64,000 nucleotides of DNA from AP-15 sp963833745 (GTDB lineage: Bacteria; Pseudomonadota; Alphaproteobacteria; ATCC43930; CGMCC-115725), in assembly GCA_963833745.1 (NCBI GenBank), contig CAWHZD010000003.1, positions 434,001 to 498,000 of the forward strand. Reading direction: 5' to 3'. This document shows positions 19,174 through 28,435 of this stretch, in pieces. The translations under genes and the position numbers were made by a program. The notes beneath the pieces were generated by a model that worked only from the letters and a program-made list of their open reading frames with translations, ran no database searches and had not been told where the DNA came from. Within the stretch, counting starts at the first letter, position 1; each line of letters starts with the position of its first letter.

Positions 19174-20349
19174 ATGACGTACCGCACCTTGCGCGCCGGG
19201 GTCTTCCTGCCGCCGTTTCATCCCAACGACGAAGATCCGCTGCTGTGCATGGAGCGCGACTTCCAGCTGATGCAGTGGCTCGACATGCACAATTATGCCG
19301 AGGCGTGGATCGGCGAGCATCATTCCGGCGGCTATGAGATCTACGGTCAGCCCGAATTGTTCATCGCCACCGCCGCCGAGCGCACCCGGCAGATCCGCCT
19401 CGGCACCGGGGTGATTTCGCTGCCCTATCACCATCCGTTCATGGTCGCCGACCGCATCGTCCAGCTCGACTACCAGACGCGCGGGCGAGCGATGTTCGGC
19501 TTTGGCCCAGGCTTGTTGCCATCGGACGCGATGATGCTCGGCATCGACCCCGAGACCCAGCGCGACCGCATGGCTGACGCCATCGACATCATCACTCGTC
19601 TGCTCGCCGGCGAGACCATCACCCAACAGAGCGAATGGTACGTGATGTGCGAGGCACGGCTGCACCTTCGCCCATACTCGAAGCCGCGGCCGCATCTGGC
19701 GATCGCCAGCGCGGTCACGCCGTATGGCGGCAAGCTTGCCGGGCGCTACGATCTCGGCATGCTGTGCGTGATGGCGGGCAGCCCGAACGGCTACGACACG
19801 CTCGACTACAACTGGGACCTCGCCAACGCCGAGGCGGCGGCGCAGGGCCGCGCCATGGATCGCGCCAATTATCGCGTAATGGCCCCGTTCCACATCGCCG
19901 AAACCCGCGAAAAGGCGATCGAGAACGTGCGCGCCGGCTTCGAGAAGTGGCAGCTTTACTCGTATTCGGTAAACCCCGAGGGCGGCGCCGCGATCGGCAT
20001 GCCGAGCATCGAGGAGATCAATGCGGGTGGGCGCGGCGCCATCGGCACCCCCGACGACGCGCTGCGGGTGCTGGAGAATTATTGGGCCAAGACCGGCGGC
20101 TTCGGCTGCATCCTGATGCTCGCGCACGACTGGGCCGATTGGGAGGCGACCAAACGATCCTACGAGTTGTTCGCGCGTTACGTATTGCCGCGCTTTGAGG
20201 AACGCAGCGCCTGGCGTTCGCAGTCGATGGACTGGATGCGCGCCAATCGCGACGCCTTCAGCGCCAAACGCAAGGCTGCTGCCGTAAGCGCCGTCGAGCG
20301 CCACTTCGCCGCCGAGCAGGCCAGAACAAACCGAGACGCCGCGAAATAG
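19174..20349 (+). CDS. LLM-class (luciferase-like) flavin-dependent oxidoreductase
   Basis: 391 residues from ATG 19174, preceded by GAGGAG. The TIM-barrel fold is recognisable from MTYRTLRAGVFLPPFHP, YAEAWIGEHHSGGYEIYGQPELFIA, RLGTGVISLPYHHPFMVADRIVQLDYQTRGR and FGFGPGLLPSDA. It would use FMN or F420 to oxygenate or oxidise a substrate not deducible here. The gene is intact, unlike the two remnants upstream. A second member lies at 48794-49810. Confidence 0.88.
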   Translation: MTYRTLRAGVFLPPFHPNDEDPLLCMERDFQLMQWLDMHNYAEAWIGEHHSGGYEIYGQPELFIATAAERTRQIRLGTGVISLPYHHPFMVADRIVQLDYQTRGRAMFGFGPGLLPSDAMMLGIDPETQRDRMADAIDIITRLLAGETITQQSEWYVMCEARLHLRPYSKPRPHLAIASAVTPYGGKLAGRYDLGMLCVMAGSPNGYDTLDYNWDLANAEAAAQGRAMDRANYRVMAPFHIAETREKAIENVRAGFEKWQLYSYSVNPEGGAAIGMPSIEEINAGGRGAIGTPDDALRVLENYWAKTGGFGCILMLAHDWADWEATKRSYELFARYVLPRFEERSAWRSQSMDWMRANRDAFSAKRKAAAVSAVERHFAAEQARTNRDAAK

Positions 20350-20411
20350 CCTAATGCGCGAAAGAAAAGATACTACTGGTTACCTGGGAATGTGAATTAA
20401 ATGGCGAAGCC

Positions 20412-20648
20412 ATGACAAAACTTCTCGATCGAGCGGTTGCCGCCGCACGCAGCCTCCCTCCCGACGCGCAGGACGACATCGCCCATGTTGTTCTGCGGCT
20501 GATCGGTGCGGATGATGAACCGCCGGTGACGCTCACACCCGACGAGCAAGCCGCTATCGCCGCCTCAAAAGCCGCCGCTGCCCGTGGCGAATTTGCGACC
20601 GATGAGCAGGTACGGACGGTCTGGTCCAAACACCTGATTATCACGTAG
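20412..20648 (+). CDS. Antitoxin-like small protein, without adjacent toxin
   Basis: 78 residues (MTKLLDRAVAAARSLP). The middle DAQDDIAHVVLRLIG and the end TLTPDEQAAIAASKAAAARGEF then TDEQVRTVWSKH match a common small antitoxin pattern usually found directly before a RelE/ParE-type toxin. Downstream of 20648 there is no toxin ORF; the next 125 bp hold a CRP-like palindrome instead. It is thus an orphan or a remnant of a toxin-antitoxin pair. The assignment is by pattern only. Confidence 0.6.
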   Translation: MTKLLDRAVAAARSLPPDAQDDIAHVVLRLIGADDEPPVTLTPDEQAAIAASKAAAARGEFATDEQVRTVWSKHLIIT

Positions 20649-20683
20649 ATAAATCGGGATGTTCCGAATGTACGCTTTGGGAA

Positions 20684-20699
20684 TGTGAAGCGGATCACA
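20684..20699. promoter_or_regulatory. CRP-like palindrome TGTGA-N6-TCACA
   Basis: Exact TGTGAAGCGGATCACA. It lies 76 bp before the membrane-protein start at 20775, a normal position for a class I or II activator site. Two related sites are at 32477 and 59026. Confidence 0.6.
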
Positions 20700-20774
20700 C
20701 CTCTTCGGGGATCGGCGGCATAGTGATCCCCAGCGGCTTAACGCCGGGACGTATGTGCTGGGGGAGCGAACCGA

Positions 20775-21462
20775 ATGCCTGGAGCTCAATCTGAGTTGAA
20801 GTCAGCAGACATCAAAAAAGGATCTATGGACTGCCCTTGGAGTTGTCATCAGTGCAGTAGGCATCATAGTCACTATTTTCGTAACGTCTGCAGGTTGGCG
20901 TCGTACCGCTGCAGACCAGATCGACTTGGAGCAGCGAAAGGCGAACGTGCAGCTTGTGAATGACCAGATCCGTTATCTTTACGGGCCACTCTACGGGTAC
21001 ATGAGGGCTTCGACCGATGCGTGGCGTGAATTCCGCAAGCAATATCGGCCTAACAAACCGTTTTGGGGCTCCAATCCGCCTCCAACAGAAGAAGAACGAA
21101 CGGCATGGCTACGATGGATGAAGAATGTATTCGTTCCGATAAATGACAAGATGTCGAGAACCATTTTAGAGAACGCACATCTAATAGATGACAGAGAGAT
21201 GCCAAAAGCGTTCGTAGATTTTTTGACACACGCTGAAACCATTAAACCGATCGTCGCGGCGTGGGATCAAAAAGACTTCTCTCAAATGACCGGAGCCACG
21301 AACTATCCAGATGGACTTAATAGATATATCTGCGAAACATTCATTCGACTGAAATCTAAGCAAGCTATGATGCTTGGATTTTCTAATGTCCAACCATCTC
21401 CCCCCAGCTGCAACGATTTAGGCGAGGCTATGGCAGCAATGAATCAAGCCGCCGCGAGATAG
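20775..21462 (+). pseudogene. Membrane-anchored protein of unknown function with A6 frameshift
   Basis: ATG 20775 reads MPGAQSELKSADIKK; at the AAAAAA run 20814-20819 the sense continues one frame over as DLWTALGVVISAVGIIVTIFVTSAGW, a clear N-terminal transmembrane helix, then a 180-residue helical domain (VNDQIRYLYGPLYGYMRASTDAW, PPTEEERTAWLRWMKNVFVP). Read without the shift, only TTG 20926 is available and the helix is lost. The soluble part resembles a widespread uncharacterised family found behind a single N-terminal helix. The gene is much AT-richer than its neighbours, suggesting recent acquisition. Confidence 0.6.
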
Positions 21463-21671
21463 ACCTTTTCATGCAACCGCGCGGCGCTCAACTGGTGAAG
21501 GCGCGCATCGAGCGATTCAGGCATAGCCATGCGGCGATTGGCGGTGAAGTTATCGTATAAAGGCCTTCCTGGAGAGCGGAGCGAGTAACGAAGGTTGAAC
21601 CAGAGCCGAACGAAACCGAGGCCATCCAAGTCGCAGAAGTTAGGCGCAAAAGGCCCATCGAGGGGGTTGGC

Positions 21672-22718
21672 TCAGGCCGATGACGCGGCGACGACCTGCG
21701 GTTCTGGCATCCGGTCCGGGACCAGAACTTCCCCGATATCCTCTGGCGGCAGGGTGGGCCGGTCGCTGAGCTGGAAACAGGCCGCGGCGCGGCGCGGGTC
21801 GGTGCGATAGAGAGGCGGCGCGGCGGTCAGGCACTGCGGCATCGCGACCGGGCAGCGATCGGCGAATTTGCAGCCGTATGCCGGCGGGCCGCCCGCAGAC
21901 TTGCGTTCCTCCGCCCCCCAGTCTCGCACGGTGCTGACGCGTGGGATCGCGCTGATCAGCAGTTGGGTGTAGGGGTGTTGCGGCGCTTTCACCACCAACT
22001 CCACATCGCCGGCTTCAACGACCGAGGCGCGGTACAGCACCAGGATCGTATCGGCGACTTGGTAAGCCGTGGCGAGGTCATGGGTGATGTAGAGGATGGA
22101 GATTCCCAACTCCTCGTTCAGCTTGCGCAGGCTGCCGAGAATGGTGGCGCGCAGCGAGGCGTCGACCATCGACACCGGCTCGTCGGCAACGATCAGTCGC
22201 GGGCGCAGCAACAGAGCGCGCGCCACCATGATCCGTTGCCGCTGTCCGCCGGAAAGCTGGTGCGGATAGCGGCCGAGGATTTCCTCGGGACGGAGGCCTA
22301 CGGCGCGCAGCGCTTCCTCGACCAGCCCTCGTCGCTCCGCCCGCGTCGACGCCAGACTGAATTTGCGCACCGGCGTCGTCAGCACATGGTCCACCCGGTA
22401 GAACGGGTTATAGACCTCGTACGGGTCCTGGAAGATCGCCTGCACCTCGCGGCGGAATTGCCGTCGTTGCGCGCCCGACAGGCTGGGCAATGGGCGCCCA
22501 TCGTATCGAACCTCGCCCTCGGAGGGTTCGATCAGACCCAACAGCAGCCGCGCCAGTGTGGTTTTGCCACTGCCGCTCTCGCCGACCACCGCGGTGATGC
22601 CCGGCAGCGCCGCGTCGATGGCGAACGAGAAAGGTTCGAGCGCGACCTTCCGGTCGCGTCCGAGCACGCCGCCGGCGAAATATTTTGAGACGCCTCGCAG
22701 TTCTAGCAGCGGTGTCAT
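21672..22718 (-). CDS. Peptide-type ABC importer ATPase (DppF/OppF-like)
   Basis: 348 residues from ATG 22718, overlapping the stop of the preceding ATPase as ATGA. Walker A is GESGSGKTT, signature LSGGQRQR, Walker B LIVADEPVS, H-loop YITHD. The C-terminal oligopeptide-transporter extension includes PHPYTQLLISAIPRV and a cysteine cluster (CKFADRCPVAMPQC). It is the last gene of the operon at 28435-21672 and energises import together with the ATPase at 22715. Confidence 0.9.
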   Translation of the reverse strand: MTPLLELRGVSKYFAGGVLGRDRKVALEPFSFAIDAALPGITAVVGESGSGKTTLARLLLGLIEPSEGEVRYDGRPLPSLSGAQRRQFRREVQAIFQDPYEVYNPFYRVDHVLTTPVRKFSLASTRAERRGLVEEALRAVGLRPEEILGRYPHQLSGGQRQRIMVARALLLRPRLIVADEPVSMVDASLRATILGSLRKLNEELGISILYITHDLATAYQVADTILVLYRASVVEAGDVELVVKAPQHPYTQLLISAIPRVSTVRDWGAEERKSAGGPPAYGCKFADRCPVAMPQCLTAAPPLYRTDPRRAAACFQLSDRPTLPPEDIGEVLVPDRMPEPQVVAASSA

Positions 22719-23674
22719 GCGAGATGGCACGCCACGGCGGCCGCTTCGCCGACGCTTCGGACGGAGGGCTTCTCAATGCGGCAGCGCACCTCCGCCATCG
22801 GGCAGCGGGGATGGAAGGCGCAGCCCGGCGGCAGCTCGCGCAAGACAGGCGCCAGACCGGGGATGCCGCGCAACCCGCCTTTATGCTCCAAGGACGGCAG
22901 GCTCTCGATCAGCATGCGCGTATAAGGATGCCGTGGTGCTGTGATGATGTCGCGGATCGGCCCCACTTCGACCAGCCGCCCCGCATACATGATGCCCAGG
23001 CGGTCCACGAACTGCGCCATCAGGCCGATGTCGTGGCCGATCAGGATCACCGCCGCGCCGAGTTCGGCTTGTACCCGGCCGAGGGTTTCCATCACCTGCC
23101 GCTGAACGACCACGTCCAGCGCGCTGGTCGGCTCATCGGCGATGATCACTTTCGGCCGCAAACAGATCGCAATGGCAATGCAGGCGCGCTGTTTCATGCC
23201 GCCGGAGAGCTCGTGCGGGTAGCTGTCGGCGACCTCGGGCGGTAGCCCCACCTGGGCCAGCAGCGCCCTGACGCGGGTGTCGACCTCGCGCCTGGACAGA
23301 TGTTCGCCGTGATCTGCGAGCGCGTCGCGGATCTGCTCGCGGATGCGTGCCACCGGGTTCAGCGAGTTCATCGAGCCTTGCGGGACCATCGCGACGCGGG
23401 CCAGACGCAGCCTGCGCATGGCGTCGTCGGTCAGTCCGGACAAGGCGGTGTCCTCGAGCCAGACGGTACCTCCCTCGATCCGGCCCGGCGGCTTGATCAT
23501 GCACAGGATGGCCAGCGCCATGGTCGACTTTCCGGACCCGGATTCGCCAGCTAGTCCAAAGCGTTCACCGGGGCGCAAGGAGAAGCTTACTTCGTCGACG
23601 GCACGCACGGTGCCGAGCGGATGGTCATAGGCGACGCGAAGGTGCTCGACGCGCAGGATGCTGCCGCCGCTCAT
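22715..23674 (-). CDS. Peptide-type ABC importer ATPase (DppD/OppD-like)
   Basis: 319 residues from ATG 23674 (MSGGSILRVEHLRVAY); it overlaps the upstream permease stop (ATGA at 23671-23674) and the downstream ATPase start. Walker A GESGSGKST, signature ELSGGMKQR, Walker B VIIADEPTS, H-loop IGHD. The C-terminal cysteine-bearing extension is CAFHPRCPMAEVRC. A much longer open frame extends upstream, but it is antiparallel or out of frame with permease and transposase genes and is not used. Confidence 0.9.
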   Translation of the reverse strand: MSGGSILRVEHLRVAYDHPLGTVRAVDEVSFSLRPGERFGLAGESGSGKSTMALAILCMIKPPGRIEGGTVWLEDTALSGLTDDAMRRLRLARVAMVPQGSMNSLNPVARIREQIRDALADHGEHLSRREVDTRVRALLAQVGLPPEVADSYPHELSGGMKQRACIAIAICLRPKVIIADEPTSALDVVVQRQVMETLGRVQAELGAAVILIGHDIGLMAQFVDRLGIMYAGRLVEVGPIRDIITAPRHPYTRMLIESLPSLEHKGGLRGIPGLAPVLRELPPGCAFHPRCPMAEVRCRIEKPSVRSVGEAAAVACHLA

Positions 23675-24510
23675 ACCGATCGCCGCAGCCGGGGATTGGC
23701 GATCTCGTCGAGACCTGCGGTCAGAAAAAACAGGCCGAGGAACACCATGACGATAACGACCAGCGGGGCGGTCCACCACCACCACCAGCCGTTGATGATG
23801 GCGGCGTTGAAATTGACCCAGTAGAGCGTCATGCCGAGGGTAGGAGCCTCGACCGGCCCAAGCCCCAAAACTTCCAAACCGACCGAAGCAAGGATCGCCG
23901 CCGAGACGCTGCCGACCAGGGTGGCCGCGAGATAGGGGAGAAGATTGGGCATCAGCTCTCGCAAGATGATCTCCGGCCCGCTCATGCCGTTGAGCCGGGC
24001 GATTTCCACATAGCCCCGTTCGCGCAACGTCAGGACCTGGGAGCGGATCGTGCGGGTCGGGCTGAGCCAGGCGAGGGAGGCGATGATGATCGCCATCTCG
24101 TTCACCGTCAGGCTGCCCTTTAACGAGACGGCAATTATGATCAGCACAAGCAACTGCGGGACCGTCAGGCCGATATCGGCAATGCTGCGAATGACGGTGT
24201 CCACCCGTCCCCGGTAGTAAGCCGCAGTAAAGGCGAGCACCGCGCCGACACCCACGCCGATGAACCCGGCGATGAAGCCGATGCGCAAGGTCAGCGGGGT
24301 TCCTGCCACCATCACCGCCAACAGGTCGCGTCCCTGGCGGTCGGTGCCGAACGGATAGTCCCACGAGGGTGGCTGGAGAGCCGGCGCCGACAATGGCTGG
24401 GCGTTGCCGGTGTCGACCGTCAGCGCGCCCGCGACCATGAACACCACCAGGATGCCGAGGAACACCAGCCCGACCACCAGCGAGATATTGTGGCGAAGAT
24501 AGCCAAGCAT
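23671..24510 (-). CDS. Peptide-type ABC importer permease (DppC-like)
   Basis: 279 residues from ATG 24510. There are six hydrophobic helices; the N-terminal one is LVVGLVFLGILVVFMVAGAL. The periplasmic FGTDRQGRDLLAVMVAG motif and the EAA-loop region (YVEIARLNGMSGPEIILRELMPN) are typical. An unusual run of five tryptophans (GWWWWWTAP) precedes the last helix. The start codon lies 8 bp from the left end of the IS630 element, which separates it from its permease partner. Confidence 0.9.
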   Translation of the reverse strand: MLGYLRHNISLVVGLVFLGILVVFMVAGALTVDTGNAQPLSAPALQPPSWDYPFGTDRQGRDLLAVMVAGTPLTLRIGFIAGFIGVGVGAVLAFTAAYYRGRVDTVIRSIADIGLTVPQLLVLIIIAVSLKGSLTVNEMAIIIASLAWLSPTRTIRSQVLTLRERGYVEIARLNGMSGPEIILRELMPNLLPYLAATLVGSVSAAILASVGLEVLGLGPVEAPTLGMTLYWVNFNAAIINGWWWWWTAPLVVIVMVFLGLFFLTAGLDEIANPRLRRSV

Positions 24511-24516
24511 ATCCGG

Positions 24517-25596
24517 CTAGTGGATGGCTTCTAACGCTTGTGTCCCGCGGTTGACGGCGGCGAGGATGGCGTCGGCGGATTTGGTCCAGATAAACGGCTT
24601 GGGCTTGCCGTTGGCCTCGGCGATGAAGCGGTTGATCGCGGCCTGCAACTCGACGATTGAGGTGAAGACGCCGCGCTTGAGGCGTTGCCGGGTCAGCTTG
24701 GCGAACCAACCTTCGACCGCGTTGGCCCAAGAACACGAAGTCGGGGTGAAGTGGAAGGTGAAGCGCTGATGCCGCTGCAGCCAAGCCTTCACCTTGGGGT
24801 GCTTGTGGGTGGCATAATTGTCGAGGACCACATGGACCGCCTTATCGGCCGTGACCTCGCGTTCGACCGTATTGAGAAAGCGGATGAATTCCTGATGCCG
24901 GTGGCGCTGCATGCAGCGCCCGATGACCTTGCCTTGGAGGGTATCGAGGGCGGCGAACAGGGTGGTGGTGCCATGGCGCTTGTAATCGTGGGTCATGGTG
25001 GCGCAGCGGCCCTTCTTCATCGGCAGTCCGGGCTGGGTCCGGTCGAGCGCCTGGATCTGGCTTTTCTCGTCGATGCTGAGCACCACGGCGTGGGCCGGCG
25101 GATCGATATAGAGGCCGACAACCGCCTTGAGCTTGTCGGCGAATTGGGGATCGTTGGAGAGCTTGAACGAACGCACCCGATGCGGCTGCAGCCCGTGCCT
25201 AGTCCAGATGCGGCGCACCGAGGACGGGCTGATCGCCACCGTCTTGGCCATCGCCACCGCCGTCCAATGGGTCGCTTCCTGCGGCGGGGCTTGGTTGGTC
25301 AGCGCAACGACACGATCGACGGTGGCGGCCGGCAGCGGCGGCAGGCGCGAGGGCCGGGTCTTGTCACGGGTCAGCCCCTCGACCCCCTCACGCATAAAGC
25401 GCTCCTGCCAGCGCCAAACCACGGTCTTGCCCTTGCCAACCGCGCGCATGACGGCAGTGGTGCCCTCACCGTCGGCCGTCAGGATGATGATCCGCGCGCG
25501 CCAGACGTGCTTCTGTGGGCTGTTGCGATCCCGGATGATCGACTGCAAGCGCGCCCGATCCGCCGGCGTGACCTCGGTGGTTATTCCCTTGCGCAT
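24517..25596 (-). CDS. IS630-family transposase, intact
   Basis: 359 residues from ATG 25596 (MRKGITTEVTPADRARL). The N-terminal helix-turn-helix domain contains VMRAVGKGKTVVWRWQERF. The DDE core is complete: SIDEKSQIQALDR (Asp), HVVLDNYATHKHP (Asp) and SWANAVEGWFAKL (Glu). The stop codon TAG uses the duplicated target TA plus the first base of the element, so translation ends exactly at the element edge. Same orientation as the host operon, so some read-through to the downstream genes is possible. Confidence 0.92.
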   Translation of the reverse strand: MRKGITTEVTPADRARLQSIIRDRNSPQKHVWRARIIILTADGEGTTAVMRAVGKGKTVVWRWQERFMREGVEGLTRDKTRPSRLPPLPAATVDRVVALTNQAPPQEATHWTAVAMAKTVAISPSSVRRIWTRHGLQPHRVRSFKLSNDPQFADKLKAVVGLYIDPPAHAVVLSIDEKSQIQALDRTQPGLPMKKGRCATMTHDYKRHGTTTLFAALDTLQGKVIGRCMQRHRHQEFIRFLNTVEREVTADKAVHVVLDNYATHKHPKVKAWLQRHQRFTFHFTPTSCSWANAVEGWFAKLTRQRLKRGVFTSIVELQAAINRFIAEANGKPKPFIWTKSADAILAAVNRGTQALEAIH

Positions 25597-25664
25597 CCCT
25601 CATCGTCGCACAGCCGGCGCTCCCGGAGAACTTTATTCGGACTCTTCCGTCAGATTATATCCAC
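24520..25664 (-). mobile_element. IS630-family element inserted at TA of the dppB-like stop codon
   Basis: It is bounded by TA dinucleotides at 24518-24519 and 25665-25666, the TA duplication of this family. Short inverted ends GTGGAT and ATCCAC are visible. Excision restores the permease end CGGACCTAG followed 6 bp later by the next permease ATG. The element is about 1145 bp and carries one intact transposase. Confidence 0.88.
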
Positions 25665-26668
25665 TAGGTCCGGCGGTAGGAGATGCGCGGGTCGAGCCAG
25701 GGATAGACCACGTCGAGCACGAAAGTCGCAAACCCGAGCGCCACGATGACGGTGAACACGATCCCCTGGATCAGGAAGAAATCATTTTCTTCGATCGCCT
25801 GAAACAGCAGCGCCCCGATCCCGGGGTAGCCGAAAATCGCCTCGACCAGCACCGCGCCCGACAGGATTTGCCCCAAGGCCAGTGCCAGCCCTGTGGTCTG
25901 CGGCAGGATCGCGTTGCGCATGCAATAGCGGGTGAAGATCGTGGCGCTGCGCAGTCCCTTCGCCTCGGCGAAGGTGACGTAGTCCTCGCCCATTGTGGTG
26001 ACCATCATGCCGCGCATCGCGAGCGCCCAGCCGCCGACCGACACGAGCACGATGGACAACGCCGGTAGGATCGCGTGCCGCAGCACATCGAGGACGAAGG
26101 TCCAGTCCCACGCCGGATTGGCGCCGGCGCTGTAGCCGCCAAAGATCGGCAGCCACTGGAACCTGAAGGCGAGCAGCCAACTCAGAACCAGCCCCAGCAG
26201 AAAGAAGGGGATGGCGTGCAAGGCCCATAACGGCGGCATCAGCCACCGCATCCAGCGCGGCGCCCGCGGCCAGGCGAGCAGCGCACCGAGGATCGTGCCG
26301 GCGGCGAAGGAGAACAACGTCGTGACGCCGAGCAGCCCGATAGTCCAGGGCAAGGCCTCCCGGATCATGCCGACGACGGTGCGCGGGTAGTTGGCTATCG
26401 AATAGTTGAGGTCGCCGCGCGTTACCTCGCCAAGATAAGTGAGGTATTGTTGCCATAGCGGCTTGTCCAGGCCGAACCGCTTCTGGTACTCCTTCACCAT
26501 GTCGTCGATGCCGGCATGCACATAGCCGCCGAGCGATGCTTCCTCGAGCAGCTTGGTGCGTACCGGGTCCTGCCCGGACAGTTTGGGCAGGAAAAAGTTC
26601 AAGGTCGCCGCCAGCCAGACGATCAGCAGGAAAACCCCGAAGCGTTTAACGATGTAGACCGCGTGCAC
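25664..26668 (-). CDS. Peptide-type ABC importer permease (DppB-like)
   Basis: 334 residues from ATG 26668, 6 bp behind the binding-protein stop. The N-terminal helix FGVFLLIVWLAATLNFFLP, the RFGLDKPLWQQYLTYL motif and the EAA-loop FAEAKGLRSATIFTRYCMRNAILP are standard. The last residues LDPRISYRRT run to TAG, which was rebuilt by the IS630 target duplication, so the protein is unchanged by the insertion. It forms the transmembrane channel with the DppC-like permease. Confidence 0.9.
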   Translation of the reverse strand: MHAVYIVKRFGVFLLIVWLAATLNFFLPKLSGQDPVRTKLLEEASLGGYVHAGIDDMVKEYQKRFGLDKPLWQQYLTYLGEVTRGDLNYSIANYPRTVVGMIREALPWTIGLLGVTTLFSFAAGTILGALLAWPRAPRWMRWLMPPLWALHAIPFFLLGLVLSWLLAFRFQWLPIFGGYSAGANPAWDWTFVLDVLRHAILPALSIVLVSVGGWALAMRGMMVTTMGEDYVTFAEAKGLRSATIFTRYCMRNAILPQTTGLALALGQILSGAVLVEAIFGYPGIGALLFQAIEENDFFLIQGIVFTVIVALGFATFVLDVVYPWLDPRISYRRT

Positions 26669-26674
26669 TTCGCC

Positions 26675-28435
26675 TCACGCCGTTTGCACGTTCCACAGCA
26701 CGATTGGGAACGTCAAGTGCCAGGAAGCGCCGTTGACGTAGGAATTATCCTCGGTCGGAAAGTTCTTCCAGTAGGTCAAGTTGAACGGGATGCGATGGTA
26801 GTTCTGCACCAGCTGGATATCGGGCAGATCGGGCAGCCAGATCTCCATCGCCGCCTGGAATAGTTGTTTCAGTTTTGGTACATCCTTAGGATCGGTGATG
26901 TAAACTTCATCGACGATCTTGTCGAATTCGGAGTTCTTCCAGCGACTGAAATTCACCGCATGCGCACCGGGGACGGCTATGCTTTGGCTTTGATACAGGC
27001 GCAACGTGTCGTACGGCTCGCGGATGCTGCCGCCATGGCCGTAGATCGAGCCGACATACTGGCCCTTTTGGAAACGGTCGTTGAAGTCGGGCGGCAAGGT
27101 CAGGCTCGCGGCCACGCCGTGGCGCCGCAGGATCTGGGACAGTACCGGGCCCATGGCCGGGCCGGAGGCGCCAAAGCCGATGATGTCAAGGGTGAAGGGC
27201 TTTCCGTCCGGCATCTCCCACATGCCGTCCTTCTTTTTGAACCCTCTGGCCTCCAGCAGGGCATCGCCCTTCTTGGGATTGAACGCCAGCGTGTCGTATT
27301 TCGCGAGCAGGTCCTTGACCGCATTGAAATACGGCAGTAGCGGCTTGTATGGCGGCATCGGCAGGGCAGAGACCGTGTCGGCCCCGAGATAGCCGACGTC
27401 GATCAATTGCTGGCGATCGATGTAGTGGCTGAGCGCCCAGCGCACATCCTTGTCGTCGAACGGCTTGACCTCGTTGTTGACGTAGAGCGAAATTGGCCAC
27501 CAGTCGACGTAGCCCCAAGGCGGCTTCTGCCCGGAGTATGATGTAATCTTCGGGTTCTGCCGGATCACGGTGGGGAAGGTGGCGGGTTGCAAGGGACCGC
27601 CGAAATCCGAATGATCGGTCATCTGGGCCTGCGCCGTGTTCTGCTCGTTCACCATCGGCAGCCAGATGTTGCGCTGGGTTGGCGGCATCGGTGCCAATTT
27701 CTGCTCGACCGCCCACCAGCTATCCCGACGCTCGAACACCTTTTGCTGCAGCGAGGATTCCGCGACCTTCCACGGTCCGGTCGTGATCGGCCAACCCTTG
27801 GCAGTGTCGAAGTGCTTGAAGCTGGTCCAGTCCTGGCCTTGGAAAATGTGCTTCGGCACGATGTAGACGCCGATGTCGTATTTGTAGGTGACGAAGAAGA
27901 AAAACCGGGGAGAGGGGATCTTGAACTTTAATACCACCGTGTTCGGGTCGGGGACGGTCGCCTCGTCGAGCGCCTGATTGACATCGACGCCCCATTTGAC
28001 CTTGGGACCGAGGTCGCGCAACGTATTCATCGTATAGGCGACGTCCTCGGCGCTGAAAGGCGTGCCGTCGCTCCATTTAATGCCCTGACGCGTCTTGATC
28101 GTGAGCTCTTTGAAATCCGGGGTGAATTGATAGCTCTGCGCCAGCCACATGTACCATTTGTCGGCGAAGGCGCTGTAATAAGCGAGCGGTTCATAGATCA
28201 GGTTCGGCCCATTCTGGTGGTTCGCACCGATCGCGTAGGGGTTCCACAGCTCGTAGTCGACCCAACGGCCGTCGCGGCTGTTGATGCCGATCAGGATCAG
28301 GGTGCGATCACGCGGGATAGTGGCGGTCTGGGCGTCGGTGACATCGGCCGGGAGCATCGCCGCCGCGGCAGCGGCCATCCCACCCTTGATCACCTCACGC
28401 CGACCCGTGTTCCAGAGCGTGGTCTTTCCTGTCAT
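26675..28435 (-). CDS. Peptide-type ABC importer substrate-binding protein (family 5)
   Basis: 586 residues from ATG 28435 (MTGKTTLWNTGRR). A Tat-type leader has GRREVIKGGMAAAAAAML. Family-5 features include YEPLAYYSAFADKWYMWLAQSY, LTIKTRQGIKWSDGTPFSAEDVAYT and PFDDKDVRWALSHYIDRQQL. It should capture a peptide or other oligomeric nutrient in the periplasm. It is the first gene of the five-gene operon. An upstream in-frame ATG at 28453 is an alternative start. Nearest relatives are often labelled peptide or sugar binding; the ligand is unknown. Confidence 0.88.
   Translation of the reverse strand: MTGKTTLWNTGRREVIKGGMAAAAAAMLPADVTDAQTATIPRDRTLILIGINSRDGRWVDYELWNPYAIGANHQNGPNLIYEPLAYYSAFADKWYMWLAQSYQFTPDFKELTIKTRQGIKWSDGTPFSAEDVAYTMNTLRDLGPKVKWGVDVNQALDEATVPDPNTVVLKFKIPSPRFFFFVTYKYDIGVYIVPKHIFQGQDWTSFKHFDTAKGWPITTGPWKVAESSLQQKVFERRDSWWAVEQKLAPMPPTQRNIWLPMVNEQNTAQAQMTDHSDFGGPLQPATFPTVIRQNPKITSYSGQKPPWGYVDWWPISLYVNNEVKPFDDKDVRWALSHYIDRQQLIDVGYLGADTVSALPMPPYKPLLPYFNAVKDLLAKYDTLAFNPKKGDALLEARGFKKKDGMWEMPDGKPFTLDIIGFGASGPAMGPVLSQILRRHGVAASLTLPPDFNDRFQKGQYVGSIYGHGGSIREPYDTLRLYQSQSIAVPGAHAVNFSRWKNSEFDKIVDEVYITDPKDVPKLKQLFQAAMEIWLPDLPDIQLVQNYHRIPFNLTYWKNFPTEDNSYVNGASWHLTFPIVLWNVQTA

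Noticed and set aside
22715..24784. 689-codon minus-strand frame ending in the DppD-like ATPase
   Set aside because: Only its last 319 codons, from ATG 23674, are coding; the upstream part overlaps the permease and transposase in another frame.
24685..25749. Long open frame opposite the IS630 transposase
   Set aside because: Shadow of a well-conserved transposase; no family signature.
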